NCBI GenBank assembly: GCA_032622095.1
Contig: CP136063.1
Location: 209,235,934-209,299,933, forward strand
Reading direction: 5' to 3'
DNA: 64,000 nt
DNA from: Siphonodentalium dalli
Taxonomy: Eukaryota > Mollusca > Scaphopoda > Gadilida > Siphonodentaliidae
Both the position numbers and the translations under genes were made by a program. The notes beneath the pieces are model-generated. The model made no database searches and was not told the origin of the DNA. It was given only the letters and a program-made list of their open reading frames with translations. Shown piece after piece: positions 11,736-23,269 of the stretch (the first letter of the stretch is position 1; every line of letters begins with the position of its first letter).

Positions 11736-12598
11736 TATTTCGAAACTGTGTGATTCGGTTCTCCGATTATTTTATCAACACAGATGTCAAAATGCACACC
11801 ACACGCATGGCAAGTCAGACACAAAAGATCTAATTTGCTCCAATTTTGACAAGTTGCTTGCGATAATTGTCAACAAAACTACCGTTCTGATCCTCCATTA
11901 TGTCATTAAGTTTTTAGTGTGGGAATTGTTCTGAAAGCACATAGAAAACTGGACTTTCGGGCGATCGATTTTCGCCATTTTTGTTCGGAAAACCCGCGCT
12001 ATATATAGAAACGGAAAGTAGAATTCCCAGAACAAACAGCGGATTATGCCGAACTTATTCGGACCACTTCGGCTTTCGGTTAAAACGTAAACAAACAGAG
12101 AAACAAATCGATGTTTGTGGCAATCAACCGGAATATTCTATGTGTAATTTAACATTAAAGTTAGATTATTATACACCATTATGACCATTAGATGTAAGCC
12201 TTTCCGATGTATATAGCATCATGTATTGATTTGCTAGGTAAATCGAGTAAAATACACCACAAATTCCCGCCACAGATCGTGGGCGTAACTCATGTGGTAG
12301 GATTGGTATGCAAGCGGGCTTGGACTAAACGCCAGCATCGCCATCCCAATATCTTAGCTGGTTTTAGTACAAGAAGACTTGGACTAATGTTCGTATAAAA
12401 AACGTCTGCAATTATTTTATACTGATTAACCTTTTCCCCCTAACATATTGACCTTTTCCAATGTTCGCCGTCAAGATTTTATTAAACTTTGGTATCTCAT
12501 TGGACTAATTCTACTTTTATCGGTAATTCAACTGTAATATTAATGTTTACATAACATTGGTTTTGATCTGCAAAATTTAAATATTGGAGAGTTATTAA

Positions 12599-12982
12599 CC
12601 TTTTCGTGACTGGACCTTCCTAAAATTTTGCGAAAACTCTGTGCCAATGCATTCTCTTGTATATGTGAGTCTCCCATAGGGAGCCTTGCTTATATAAGAA
12701 AAAACATCGGCCTAACAATATTTACCTTGACCTTGTAAGCCAGTGCATTCTCTTATATATGCAAGTCTCTTTATGGGAGAATGCACTGGCACAGGGTCTT
12801 TATTATGCTACTAGGGGGTTACCCGTCACAAAATGACGGGTATATAAATGTTCTTTGTTACTCTCTAGTGTCCGCGGTCATGAACAAATTATCATTTCTA
12901 TATTAGAAATGGAATGGTCATGCTTCTCTTTTTTTGTCACTGGATGCGCGAGAAAACCAGCGTAGCTCTCGTCATGGAAGGG
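12599..12982. mobile_element. TTAA-flanked MITE (piggyBac-like ends)
   Basis: Ends CCTTTTCGTGAC and (inverted) CCCTTCCATGAC, flanked by TTAA (12595-12598, 12983-12986). Inside are palindromic blocks GTGCATTCTCTTATATATG with GAGTCTCCCATAGGGAGCC. TTAA targets and CCCTTT-like ends suit piggyBac-type mobilisation. The same family occurs at 17569-17943 and 53482-53733, with a fragment at about 16722-16900. Confidence 0.6.
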
Positions 12983-12989
12983 TTAATAA

Positions 12990-14380
12990 TGAAAATAAGA
13001 ACTAAGTCAATCTATATTTTCATGTACTTTTTTATTTTGGTTGTTTTACAGACTTTTATGTTATTTCGCATAAACAAACTTTGAAGATCTTTATGACCAC
13101 TATGGGGATGTGGCATCTATTGGACTTGGCAGAGTCTCAACCAATAGATTATCAAACTCCCCTCGTGGACTTCAGATGGAGATGCACGTTTTGCATAAAT
13201 ACAGCCAAATATGGCAAGAGATTTTCAACAAAGAATTTCTCTGGATCTATCTGGCGAAAAATCCTGAATTTCACATAACATCATCTTCATTGTTTGCAGA
13301 ATCGGAGTAATTAATATGACCATACGCTAGCGTAATTAACAAACCACAGCTAAACCTACGCATAAGCTAGGATATATCTGTGTCTTTTTAATCCTATAAA
13401 ATAACTTCACAGTTGCGTATTCCCATCAAATAAATTATATTAACTTAGGCCTTATATCGTGGTCTGCTTATGATATATATAACAGGGTTCATCGACAGTG
13501 GGTCCTATAGCAATATCGTGTATAAATTAGGTCAATCATATCATACATCAATGCATGTGAGAAAACAGAGATTCACAATGCAAAGAGACTACGAGCTCAC
13601 CGACTCAGACTTAAAAACTAAATAAAAATCTTTTAAAAGCCGTTCCTTTTGTACAAATTATTATAGAATATAAACTACCAACATCAAACTGAAAGCATTC
13701 CAAATTAAAGACTGTCAGTTGTTGTCTAGAGGGGAGTATTTTACTGAAATTAACCATTATATTATTGATGCTGTGAGCGCAATCCGATTGAGATGTGTAC
13801 TATACGAAGAAGCTTGTCGATTTCATTCATAAAATGTCATGTCGATTTCAACGAAACTCGACGTACAACGTCATCATGTAGCTTTCACCGTCGACCGAAT
13901 TTGCGATAACCTGAACGTAGCTTCTGCTTTGTTCATAAGTATGTGTTTCTTGTCGATTCATGAAAATAGAAGGATATCTAATGATTATCAGATTCTCATA
14001 TGTACCATGTAATATTAGGATAATTTAAACGCGATATAATAACGTTTGCTTGCATCACGAATTTTGATTTCGATTCAAGTATTGTCTCCAGCCCAGCGAG
14101 AGTGATTGAGATTCTCTCATTGCACATGACATTTATATTTTAAGGCACCCCAATACATATATTTGACAGTCCATAATATGTTATAATTATGTTCTCAATC
14201 AAATATAAACCGCGGCTACGAATGAACTAGCTTCACTTTGCATAATTCCGATAATAACTCCCCTCATTGAAAGACGCACACGTTTATTTCAGATTACGAC
14301 ATTAATGCTTTAAGCCCACCGATCTACTGTGCGACAAAGGCGCTCACAAAAATTCAAAACAGCAGTGTCATATTAGATAA
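12990..14380. other. Intron sequence without recognised features
   Basis: AT-rich intron of the CCP/EGF gene. Two overlapping short plus-strand ORFs (13081-13310) show no domain or splice context and are not called. Confidence 0.4.
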
Positions 14381-14387
14381 TAATTGG

Positions 14388-14420
14388 TGACGTCACAAAA
14401 TCAGATATAGTATATATACG
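14388..14420 (+). promoter_or_regulatory. Possible CRE plus TATA promoter-like cluster
   Basis: A perfect TGACGTCA (14388-14395) lies about 16 bp before TATATATA (14411-14418). This spacing would suit a CREB/ATF-responsive plus-strand promoter, but no convincing plus-strand gene follows. It could be chance in AT-rich DNA. Confidence 0.2.
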
Positions 14421-14500
14421 ACCCAAAGCGTCCGGCTTTGGTTCATTATTAACAGCTGACAAAAACAGTTGATTTTAATACATTTGAGAGGTTGAAAATA

Positions 14501-14788
14501 TTATTTTCTTTGTTGTCCCTTTCGGTACCAAGAACTGCTAGGATAATTAATAATTTCACACAACACTCCAATCACCAGACAGCTTATTGTCTTTGCTCCA
14601 TCAGAGGAGGCTTCATTTGTGTCATGTGGAGTTAGATTTTTAATTGCATAATATAGTGTCATACCCTCATATATTATAATGAAGTATAAAGCAGTCACAA
14701 ATATTCCAGCCCAATGAAAACAAATGTTGATATGTTGTGTGGTCCACTCAGCTTTAACTTTGTTATGAAGCCATGACCCAGAACTCAT
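14501..14788 (-). CDS. Possible membrane-protein ORF, weakly like SLC31 copper transporter
   Basis: An open stretch of about 95 codons inside the 17-kb host intron. From the first ATG it reads MSSGSWLHNKVKAEW, then a strongly hydrophobic segment ending FIIIYEGM (about residues 27-48), a polar loop, and a short second hydrophobic segment (CLVIGVLCEII), before a stop. The FxxxYEG ending of the first helix resembles the first transmembrane helix of Ctr/SLC31 copper transporters. The family's MxxxM and GxxxG signatures are not visible and only about half a protein is present. It could be a fragment or chance. A 16-bp sequence near its 3' end recurs inverted at about 14973-14988. Confidence 0.2.
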   Translation of the reverse strand: MSSGSWLHNKVKAEWTTQHINICFHWAGIFVTALYFIIIYEGMTLYYAIKNLTPHDTNEASSDGAKTISCLVIGVLCEIINYPSSSWYRKGQQRK

Positions 14789-14829
14789 CTCAGCCCAATT
14801 TTTCACAGGACAAAATTCTCAAAGATAGA

Positions 14830-16120
14830 AAATTATTTGCGGGTAGTTGTCTTTCTAAGTGAAGATAATCATAAACTTTCATGAATCAAGAAAAATGAAG
14901 TCTCCTCTCATGATCTTCAGATATGATATCATGGATATATGGACTGCACTTTTGAAACAAATATAATTTACAGCAGTTCTTGGTACCTGAAAATGGTAAA
15001 TTTTAAATATTTTACATGCCTTAAAAGTGTAGTAAATGAGATTATAACAACTGACTGTTCGATTGTACTTAAATAATTTATCACAATAATCGCTTGTACC
15101 AAACTTCACAAATAAATTACCGACAGATTTTGAGAAAATCCATTTAGAAATACCAGGAAATTTTGGCCAAACGTGTATATGACCCTTAACAGTTTAAGCA
15201 ACACACTACTATCACTAGCCACATATTCTAGATATATTTCATCAAATTTACTAGTTCATGCCACGAATCTCTACTCTGGATATGTCATAGAGATCATAAT
15301 CCACCAGTTTAAAACATGGGAACTTTTTTTGGTATTCTGAGAGGGAAAGGTTATAATATTGTAAAGACAGTGCATGTAATGTATTTCTTAGTTAATATCA
15401 GTTCCTTAATATATTTCGCAGTAGGTGAAGGTACTAGCTCGAGATTGCATGATTTAGATGACTTTGTTGAGCCTATTTTGAATTGCATCACTTAGAATCA
15501 TGGATCTCTGCCGGGCAATAATTCAAAATTGATTAGGATATTGACTCCCAAAAGTCCCAATAATCATGCAATCTTGAGTTGGGACCACACTCTACTGTGA
15601 AATAGATATTTTAAATAACAAGTATTAACAAAGAAATACATTCCTGCGTTGTTTGTTCAATGTTTTACAGTTTCCTGTCAGAACAGGTCAGAATATATAT
15701 ACGTTTATTTCTCTGATCCAAAGATATTGAGATCCAAGTAGAAGATATATACAAAAGATTGAGAATGTTGCAGTATATGTACAATATATACACGAACTTC
15801 ACATCATCATCATCATGGTAATCATTTTCTTTGTCTTCATCATCGAGACATCATCACCGTAAACGCATCAGTATCACCGTCTTCTTCGTCATCACATGAT
15901 CATTGTCGCCTATTCGTCATCACCATCGCCGGTATCATTATCATCATTAGCCCCATTATCAACAACAACAAAGCTGCATATTATTCAATATCATTTAACT
16001 TAAGGTTTATCAGTCGGATGAATGAACATAGTCTGCACAGGCAATCCACATCTTCAAATTCAGAATGTCATCTAACATATCAATAGCTGCATGTTCTATG
16101 CTGGTATTTCAATAAGTTCC
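14830..16120. other. Intron sequence with a cryptic CAT/TCA-rich tract
   Basis: No exon recognised. 15803-15960 is a degenerate trinucleotide-rich stretch (TCATCATCATCATGG and variants) with stops in the frames I checked. Confidence 0.4.
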
Positions 16121-16128
16121 CATGTGAA

Positions 16129-16512
16129 CAGGGGCGCCAGAAGAGGGGGGACAGAGGGGGCAGCTGACCCCCCTGCCCTTGACCAAGGGGGGGGCGAGCG
16201 GGGGCAGGACTTGCCCTTTTTCTGGAGACAGAAAATGCTTTTTGTGTGTTTAATCTCGTGTTTTTATAGCAAAATGTGACTTTTTTGGTCCAAATATCAC
16301 CAATTTCACAAGGAATATTAATTTTTTGTCAATTTTATCACAAAACGGCCATAAAAACCGACAAATACCATTAAAATAGGGATTTTTGCCACAATTAATT
16401 TATGGTTATTTTCCCGAGTTTGCGGAGAAAATGCCCTTTTTTTTGCGGAAAAGTGCCTTTTTTGTAGGCTCTGCCGCCCCCCCCCTGCCCTTGGATGCTT
16501 CCGGCGCCCCTG
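16129..16512. mobile_element. hAT-like MITE
   Basis: Ends CAGGGGCGCCAGAAG and (inverted) CAGGGGCGCCGGAAG, with G-rich subterminal and internal regions. It is flanked by an 8-bp near-perfect duplication, ATGTGAAC (16122-16129) and TTGTGAAC (16513-16520). CAGGGG ends plus an 8-bp TSD are typical of hAT elements. No coding capacity. Confidence 0.75.
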
Positions 16513-16980
16513 TTGTGAACGCATGGAATAACCAGAGTAGATTTATGGCATGATCTACAAATTTACTTCTAGTTAAAATGGCCGCTGACTTCATTCCCAA
16601 TTGATATGAAATCGAACAGACTAAGATCACAAATGTATATATAGGTTTGACGGGTTCTTGAAATTAAAAATAATGACCACTAAGTCTTGCAATGACAGCA
16701 TGTAATTTAAATACTTGATGGGAGTTGCGCTGGTGCAGCATTAAAGACCATGTAAGCCAGAGCATTTTATTATATATGTGAGTCTCCCATAGGGAGCCTC
16801 GCATATATAAGAGAATGCACTGGCTTACAAGGTCAAGGTAAATATTGTTAGGCCAATGTATTCTCTTAAATAAGCAAGTCTCCCATAGGCAGGGATGTAA
16901 GAGGTGCCTTAAGAAATATCCTGAAACCCAAAAAGCTGGACAAGCGAGGCAACAACATTTTGCTTGAGGAAAATATTGTA

Positions 16981-17164
16981 CAGTAATGCTCTAAATAATG
17001 GACTCTTTAACCACAGCAGAATTATGGGTAACTTTTCAGTATTTAGTCGGAAATATGGCTTGTTGTCATTTATCGGAAAGCTCTCGCTGAGAGAGAGCCA
17101 TATTTCCGACTAAATCCTGTAAATTCAGATGTGGTTAAGAGGTTGATTAGTTAGGACATTTCTG
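16981..17164. mobile_element. 213-bp-family hairpin MITE, shortened copy
   Basis: Starts CAGTAATGCTCTAAATAATG after TA and ends near TTTCTG/TA. Part of the right arm is deleted. Confidence 0.75.
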
Positions 17165-17276
17165 TAGGTGATATACTATAACCCTTTATTTACTAAATGA
17201 ATTCTCTCACCTAGTTATAAAAGTATATATTGGAATGGTCTATTATTTATATGGAGGGGTGATCAGGAAATAAATA

Positions 17277-17385
17277 CAGTGAGAGATTTTCGATGAATGG
17301 CAACAAGCCATATCTCTGACTAAATCCTGAAAAGTTACCCATAATTCTGCTGTGGTTACGGAGTCGATTATTTAGAGCATTACTG
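17277..17385. mobile_element. Half copy of the 213-bp hairpin MITE
   Basis: Only the right arm is present, from GTGAGAG to GCATTACTG/TA. Confidence 0.7.
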
Positions 17386-17568
17386 TAATTTAGATGATCA
17401 GAGAGTTTCTTTTGGTATCTGAGATGTAATTTATGCTATCTTCACACATGCTTTTCTTAGAAGTGATTCAACTGATTAATCTATGATAAAAACGAAAAAA
17501 GAAAGCACAACAGAAAAGTTATCAAAATCATGAATTCAGGTAAAATCCTGCAAACTTACATCATTTAA

Positions 17569-17943
17569 CCCTTTCATGACCCATAGAGAGCCCCACATAG
17601 ACTGCAGCAGACGATCCTCTATAGTACATGCTTCCATCTGTATGAGGCTCCCTCTGGGTTTAACTTTAAACTGTATATATTGATTTGGCTAGTATCCCTT
17701 TCATGACGGGAGTTTCATTTGGTGCAGCATTAAAAATCATGTGCCAGTGCATTCTCTTATATATGCAAGTCTCTCATAGGGAGCCTCGCATATACAAGAT
17801 AATGCACTGGTTGACAAGGTCAAGGTAAATAGTGTTACGCCAATGCATATATGATAGGCTCCCTATGGGAGACTCGCATAAGTAAGAGAATGCACTGGCA
17901 CAGGGTTTTCACAAAATGTCAGGAAGCTCCAATCATGGAAGGG
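17569..17943. mobile_element. TTAA-flanked MITE, probably composite
   Basis: Left end CCCTTTCATGAC after TTAA (17565-17568), right end CATGGAAGGG followed by degenerate TTAG. A second internal left-like end, CCCTTTCATGACGGGAG near 17696, suggests one copy inserted in another. Confidence 0.5.
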
Positions 17944-17977
17944 TTAGATGCTTGTGACATTATTACAATTTGCTCAA

Positions 17978-18159
17978 GGCTATATGACCACGCCTTCACT
18001 TCTGGCTATATGACCACGCCTTCACTCCTGGCTATATGACCATGCCTTCACTCCTGGCTATATGACCACGCCTTCACTCCTGGCTATATGACCACGACTT
18101 CACTCCTGGCTATATGACCACGCCTTCACTCCGGGCTATATGACCACACCTTCACTCCT
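17978..18159. repeat. 26-bp minisatellite, 7 copies
   Basis: Seven head-to-tail copies of a 26-bp unit starting GGCTATATGACCACGCCTTC, with few substitutions, about 340 bp from the end of the 18495-18713 exon. Confidence 0.9.
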
Positions 18160-18494
18160 GGGTTGTGGATTTGGATCTATGTACCTTTAATCTGGTGTAT
18201 ATGCAGTTCTTACAATAACTGTCATATCAAATTTTTAAAACTATGATCGTTTTACATATAAAGAATGACTGTCCGCATCAAATATAATTTTATATTCAGT
18301 CCAACGTAGCTTTCGTAAATATATATTGAGCTAATTAACACAACCTTCTTATTTTCCATGTGATTTCAGTAACTTGGAAATTGTATTATTTTTTGCTCAG
18401 TTTTAAATTTGTGCACCAATAATGGGATTGTGAAAAATGGTACTACACAAATTTAAATGCGAGACAGATATTATATTTCATCAAATTTACTTAC

Positions 18495-18713
18495 AGCCAC
18501 AGTCATAAGTATCACCCTGAAGCTCGTAGACGTCTTGTTCTTGATTGTAGACACATCGCCTTTCCTTGGTGAAGTTTGCGATAGTAGGGATATTCAGAGC
18601 ACAAGTCATTGTCAAAACTGCATTATAATTTAGGGACCCAGTGTTAGACCGTATTGGTGGGATGGGCGAAAGACCATTAGTCGGTGGAACGGTCTCCGCC
18701 AGGCATTGTGCAA
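18495..18713 (-). CDS. Divergent CCP/sushi exon
   Basis: A 219-bp exon with acceptor ATTTCAG and donor GTAAGT, phase 1 on both sides. It encodes about 72 residues starting AQCLAETVPPTNG, with four cysteines spaced as in a CCP module (C..TMTC..RRC..YDC). The usual tryptophan before the last cysteine is missing, so it is a divergent or degenerate sushi module. Its place between two good CCP exons on the same strand in the same phase supports it being part of the same extracellular mosaic protein. Confidence 0.7.
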
Positions 18714-19230
18714 CTGAAATGTAAGGAAATAATTATAATTTTTTTTTATTTTCATAAATTTTAATTTCTTTTTGTTACAATTAGTCGTAACATATGTATA
18801 CTGTATAGGAAAAAATAGCGACACAACACACATACTTTTCTCTTATTCTGACTGAATAGGTAGATGATATCTTTAAAGTTAGTAGCATGCTACTTGCGTG
18901 TACTCAGTTTTTTTTAAATTAGACTCTACAACAAGCTACGAGTCTAATAAAATAGCGGGAAATTCCATTACTTCTAAGATGCATTACATCGGGCTCAGCC
19001 AATAACAACATTTAACGATAAAGCAATTGTCGGAATTCCTATACAGTAACAGGTCCATTCATCCTATAGCTAAAAATATCGCAATACATTTTCTGTCACA
19101 TTGATAATTTCACACAGTCTACAAATTTAGAGATTACGACAACTAATTAAACACTAAAAGTGCCTATGAAGAGTCCAGAATTGACCAACAATAACTAGCA
19201 AGGAGAATAGAATTTATAGAACAGAATCAA

Positions 19231-19350
19231 GCCTGAGTTTAGTGTGCCTGTCATTTGCAGGATGAGGTCACCAGAGGTGAATATAGAGACGCTATCCTGC
19301 ATAGCGGGCTAGCATCACTAAATTCACCCTCTGGGGACCTTATAATCTAG
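19231..19350. mobile_element. Hairpin MITE of the GAGGTCCCCAGAGGGTG family
   Basis: An inverted repeat around TATCCTGCATAGCGGGCTA with arms GGTCACCAGAGGTGAAT and ATTCACCCTCTGGGGACC. Relatives lie at about 21580-21660, 38361-38470, 38670-38770, 62603-62880 and 63334-63590. Confidence 0.65.
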
Positions 19351-19854
19351 GATATTATATTGAACTCGTTGCAGATGGCACATAGTTTTTTTTCTCGAAA
19401 ATAGCTAAATTCGAATTTTTTAAACTGAAAAATAGCTATTTTTTGCACCTGAGATAATCGCAACGCAATCCAAAGTTACATTTTAATGCAAGTTCATCCC
19501 TTTCCATAATTTCCATGGGAGCATTATTATTTTTTGCAGATAGTTTTTCTCGATCGTTATTTTTGGCATGATGTCTAGTAACATTTATGAATAACTAGTT
19601 ACAATGAATTACAACCAAAGCCACCTGAAAATAATTTGCAATCGCTTGCTATTTCTACTTTGACTCTATGTACAAATTGGGAATATTTTTTTGCACTTTT
19701 CCTCGATGCATGTTACGGCTGCAATTACTGATGTTAATATCACTATGAACTCCAGCTATACAGATTATTTGGAACCTACTCTGTATTATTACGAAATAAT
19801 CACTTGGGATATTGTTGATTATTGGATTGCACATACAATCGGCACACATATATA

Positions 19855-20067
19855 CAGTAATGCCCTAAATAATCGACTTCTTAACCACAGCAGAATTATT
19901 GGTAATTTTTCAGGATTTAGTCGGAAATATGGCTTGTTGCCATTCATCGGAAAGCTCTCAGTGAAAACTTTCCAATGAATGTCAAAAAGCCATATTTCCA
20001 ACTAACTCCTGAAAAATTACCCATAATTCTGCAGTGGTTAAGGAGCCGATTATTTAGGGCATTACTG
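19855..20067. mobile_element. Full-length 213-bp palindromic MITE
   Basis: Starts CAGTAATGCCCTAAATAATC and ends with the inverted GGGCATTACTG, flanked by TA on both sides. The whole element is one long hairpin. The TA target and CAGT ends suit a Tc1/mariner-type transposase. Confidence 0.85.
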
Positions 20068-20679
20068 TAGCTGTATCATGACAGTTATAAAAAAAATTGC
20101 AGAAGATGAACTCCATAGAGAGACGCATTAATCAGAGCATGATTATTTTCATGCACGGAAATGACTAAAGTATGCTATAGAAAGATAAACACATGAGACT
20201 TTGATGTAAAACATTATTATTCCAAATGATTTCACTCGCTGGTTTAAATCGAAGTAAATCGACAACCCTGTCTGGTGCATGAGTGAATATTAATTATTTT
20301 ACAATTAAACTTTCAAAAATCAGATGAATTTCGAACAATTGTCAAACATTAAAACTTAAAACATCAACACTAGTTCCAATTTCCCTGTTCAAGTCAAAAA
20401 ACCTAATTAAAAAAATTAAGTAGCAGTCAATTTCCGATTTCTCAGGCCGAAAAAGTTTGAAAAGCACGAATGCATAGTTTCTAATTTTTATTTTTATTTC
20501 TGGGGTACAAGCCAACAAAGCATTCAACCTCTGCATCGGCTAGCTCCGGGTTTAATTTCAGTTGCCTGCAGCCATTATTTCCAGAAGAGATCGATGTCCA
20601 AGTGGGCCCCAGAAATGGGAATTTGACATTGCATGGTACACAAACAACATCAAAATAAATTGGTCCCTGATCTACAAAC

Positions 20680-20880
20680 CAGTGCAATTAGAAGGTGATA
20701 AATCCCACATCCCTGAGGAGAGACAGGTGATGGTTTGTTCTCTGTTGCCAGGACCTGCATTACCACCAACAGAGTATCCTAGCTCACACAGATAGGTCAG
20801 TTTATCTTGGTAGAAGAATTTTGTGGCTCTGCTTAGCTTCTGAGAGTTGGCAACAGCTGGTGGAGTGGGACACATTTTAC
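20680..20880 (-). CDS. CCP/sushi exon
   Basis: A 201-bp exon encoding one CCP module: MCPTPPAVANSQKL at the N-side, then LTYLCELGYSVGG, TITC and GMWDLSPSNC, giving four cysteines and the conserved tryptophan. The acceptor is CTGTTACAG above 20880. The donor, starting at 20679, is GTTTGT, which is weak but acceptable. Phases are 1-1. The module lies 2.0 kb upstream, in transcription order, of the divergent CCP exon. Confidence 0.82.
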
Positions 20881-21104
20881 CTGTAACAGTCAATTGAACA
20901 CAGTGATTGATTGCAATATCTGAATTATTGAGATAAACAAAATTTCAACCGTTTCTTTACTCAATCCAATCAGATTCCAACGACAAGTGCAGAGGGATTC
21001 CTATTGATTAGTGGGAACTGCTCAATTAACATTATCTGAACATTTTCTGAGAGAACTACTTGTCAAAGAAAGATTTAAGTTATCATGTAATCACTAGTAA
21101 GGTA

Positions 21105-21260
21105 CAGTAATCCTAAATAATCAACCCCTAAACCACAGCAGAATTACGGGAAATTTTCAGGAATTAGTCAGAAATATGGCTTGCTTTCCGATGAATGGCA
21201 ACAAGCCCTATTTCCGACTAAACCCTGAAAGATTTCCCATAATTCTTCTGTGGTTAAAGG
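21105..21260. mobile_element. 213-bp-family MITE, truncated
   Basis: Begins CAGTAATCCTAAATAATC after TA. It has a central deletion and loses the right end near 21260. Confidence 0.7.
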
Positions 21261-21784
21261 GACATATACTTTGTGTATTAAAAAAACATGTTTTACCTTT
21301 TCTTTAGTAAATACTGACTGGTGAGTATATTCACCTCATATGTGCAAATTAATTTTTGTTTCTTAATCGTCCCTGTCACTAGATTCAGAGATGATCATGA
21401 AGGAATAGAAAACTGATGTTATATTGGTTGCCGATATCTCTACTGCTCTTGGTGCAGTAATCTTTAAGTTATTCAACTGTAGTTATGAAAATCATTAAAA
21501 TAGATCAAACAGAGAAAAGAAACCACAGCAATTACTTGTGTCAGTTACTATTATGTAATAGTGACACATCAAAATGTTCTTCCAATGGAAACCCTGAGTG
21601 ACACTACCCAACACAGTGGGCTAGCGTCACTAAAGTGCATGACACTATGGGGATCTCAGTCTGCTTATATAATAGGCCTCATTTGTCTGGAAAGAATCTT
21701 TATTTTAAAAATTAAAAAATTTTGTTTAGTTTTTTAGAATCTAGTGTGTGGCCAGAATTTGGTATGGTGCCTGAATTGTTAGGA

Positions 21785-21845
21785 TGGTGTCTTTTGAACA
21801 GCAAGCAGGACTTTTGACCTACTTGCTGTTCAAAAGACACCATTT
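21785..21845. repeat. Short hairpin
   Basis: GTGTCTTTTGAACAGCAAG pairs with CTTGCTGTTCAAAAGACAC around a short loop. Confidence 0.6.
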
Positions 21846-22299
21846 CGGGAAAAAAGTTCACGCTATTCCACCCATAGTCAGTCAATAGAGTCAATAGATG
21901 TATACTATTCCACACAAGGGCAGTCAATATGTGCTTTAATATATATGCCACATGTCTTGCCTCGATCATGCAAACCATGACGTTGGCTGGTAGAGAATAG
22001 TTCAAAGATTATAGCCTGGGTGATAGTTCGCTTGCAACAATTCTCACCTCGTGTCAACACTGACATCAGTAGGTGGGTAATAGTTCCAAGACTATAGCGG
22101 GGCAATAGTTCACTTGCCAGGTAATGGTTAACACTACTCTCCGACATGTGATCACGCTTCATCCAATCAATTGACAAATTGTTTATAAAAAAACAAGTGC
22201 AACACCAAGCATGACATATGCCCCCGATGCTCAGTTTACAGATTGGGCAATACTAAATATTTGTATGGATTGAGAATTTCGGTTATTTTCTAAATCCAA

Positions 22300-23110
22300 G
22301 AGCTGGGTATCGTTTCCTGTTAAACTGGTCAATCAATACACCAAAGCGCAACCAAATATGATGATCCATGCCCAAGGTACAAACTGAAATTTTCAAAATT
22401 AAGAAATTCCCAAGTCAAACAAGGGTTGTAACTCTGGTAAAAATGAATGGACGAAACCCGTAGTATGTGGGTATCCTTTACCGCATGCTAGGCTATCACC
22501 GTACAAAGCACAACCATATCTGATGATTCATGCCTGAATTACAAGCCGAAATGTCATACAGAGACAAAATTAACAAATTTTCAAGTCAAACAAGGGCTGT
22601 AACTCGGGTAAAAATGAACGAACTAAACCTGTAGTAAGTCGGTATCCTTTCCTGAGTTGTGATATCACCATACAAAAGTAAAACTGAATTAGAAAATCCT
22701 TGCCCAAGTGAAAAGCTGAAATGTTATTTCGTACACAAAATTCAGAAATTTCCAAGTCAAACAAGGGCCCCAACTCTCGTAAAAATTAATGGACAAAACG
22801 TGTAGTACGCGGGTATCCTTTCACCAGCCTGTGCTATCACCATGCCAATGAATAACAAAATCGGATAATTAATACCTGAATTACAAGCTGAAATTTTGTA
22901 ATGACACACATTTCACATTAAACAAGGACAGTACGTTAATATAACTCTGGTAAATATTAATGGATGAAAACCCGTTGTATGTGGGTATCCTTTTCCCCAA
23001 CCTATGCTATTGACATGCTAAAGGACAATGACATCTGATAATTAACACCCAAGTTACAAGGTGATATGTTTAGACAGATGCCCCTTCGTACAATGAGCCG
23101 TAAGGGGTAT
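22300..23110. repeat. 171-bp degenerate satellite, about 4-5 units
   Basis: The landmark AAGTCAAACAAGGGYTGTAACTC recurs at about 22411, 22582 and 22753, with a weaker unit near 22919, each followed by GTAAAAATGAATGG and GTATCCTTT blocks. Single related units lie at about 45985-46175, 59399-59530 and 60053-60180. The 161-bp array at 41189 shares the GGCCATAACTC core. Confidence 0.75.
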
Positions 23111-23269
23111 TTTTTCTTGCACATCTTGCCGTTTACGGTACAGAAATTTAAAAAGTTAGGCAAGTGGAAAATAGTCCATATGATGCATGGGAAATAACTC
23201 CAAAATGATTGTCCATGGTCCAAGACAATACACTAACTTTGGACTATCAGGCGTAAGTGGTATTTTTCA

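Larger units (their letters stand above)
2650..12386. mobile_element. MULE-like non-autonomous element, enlarged by triplication and a nested insertion
   Basis: Terminal inverted repeats of about 68 bp start TAGTCCAAGTCTTCTTGTAC at 2650 and mirror as GTACAAGAAGACTTGGACTA ending at 12386. Each end is flanked by ATGTTCGTA (2641-2649 and 12387-12395), a 9-bp target duplication typical of Mutator-like elements. After removing the nested palindrome and the two extra tandem copies, the original element would be about 1.2 kb. No transposase is visible. A short minus-strand ORF around 11501-11824 contains a CxxC motif but is unrecognised. Confidence 0.75.

Noticed and set aside
15803-15960. Possible acidic-repeat exon (GAT/GAC-rich on the minus strand)
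   Set aside because: Interrupted by stops in the frames read; looks like a degenerate microsatellite.
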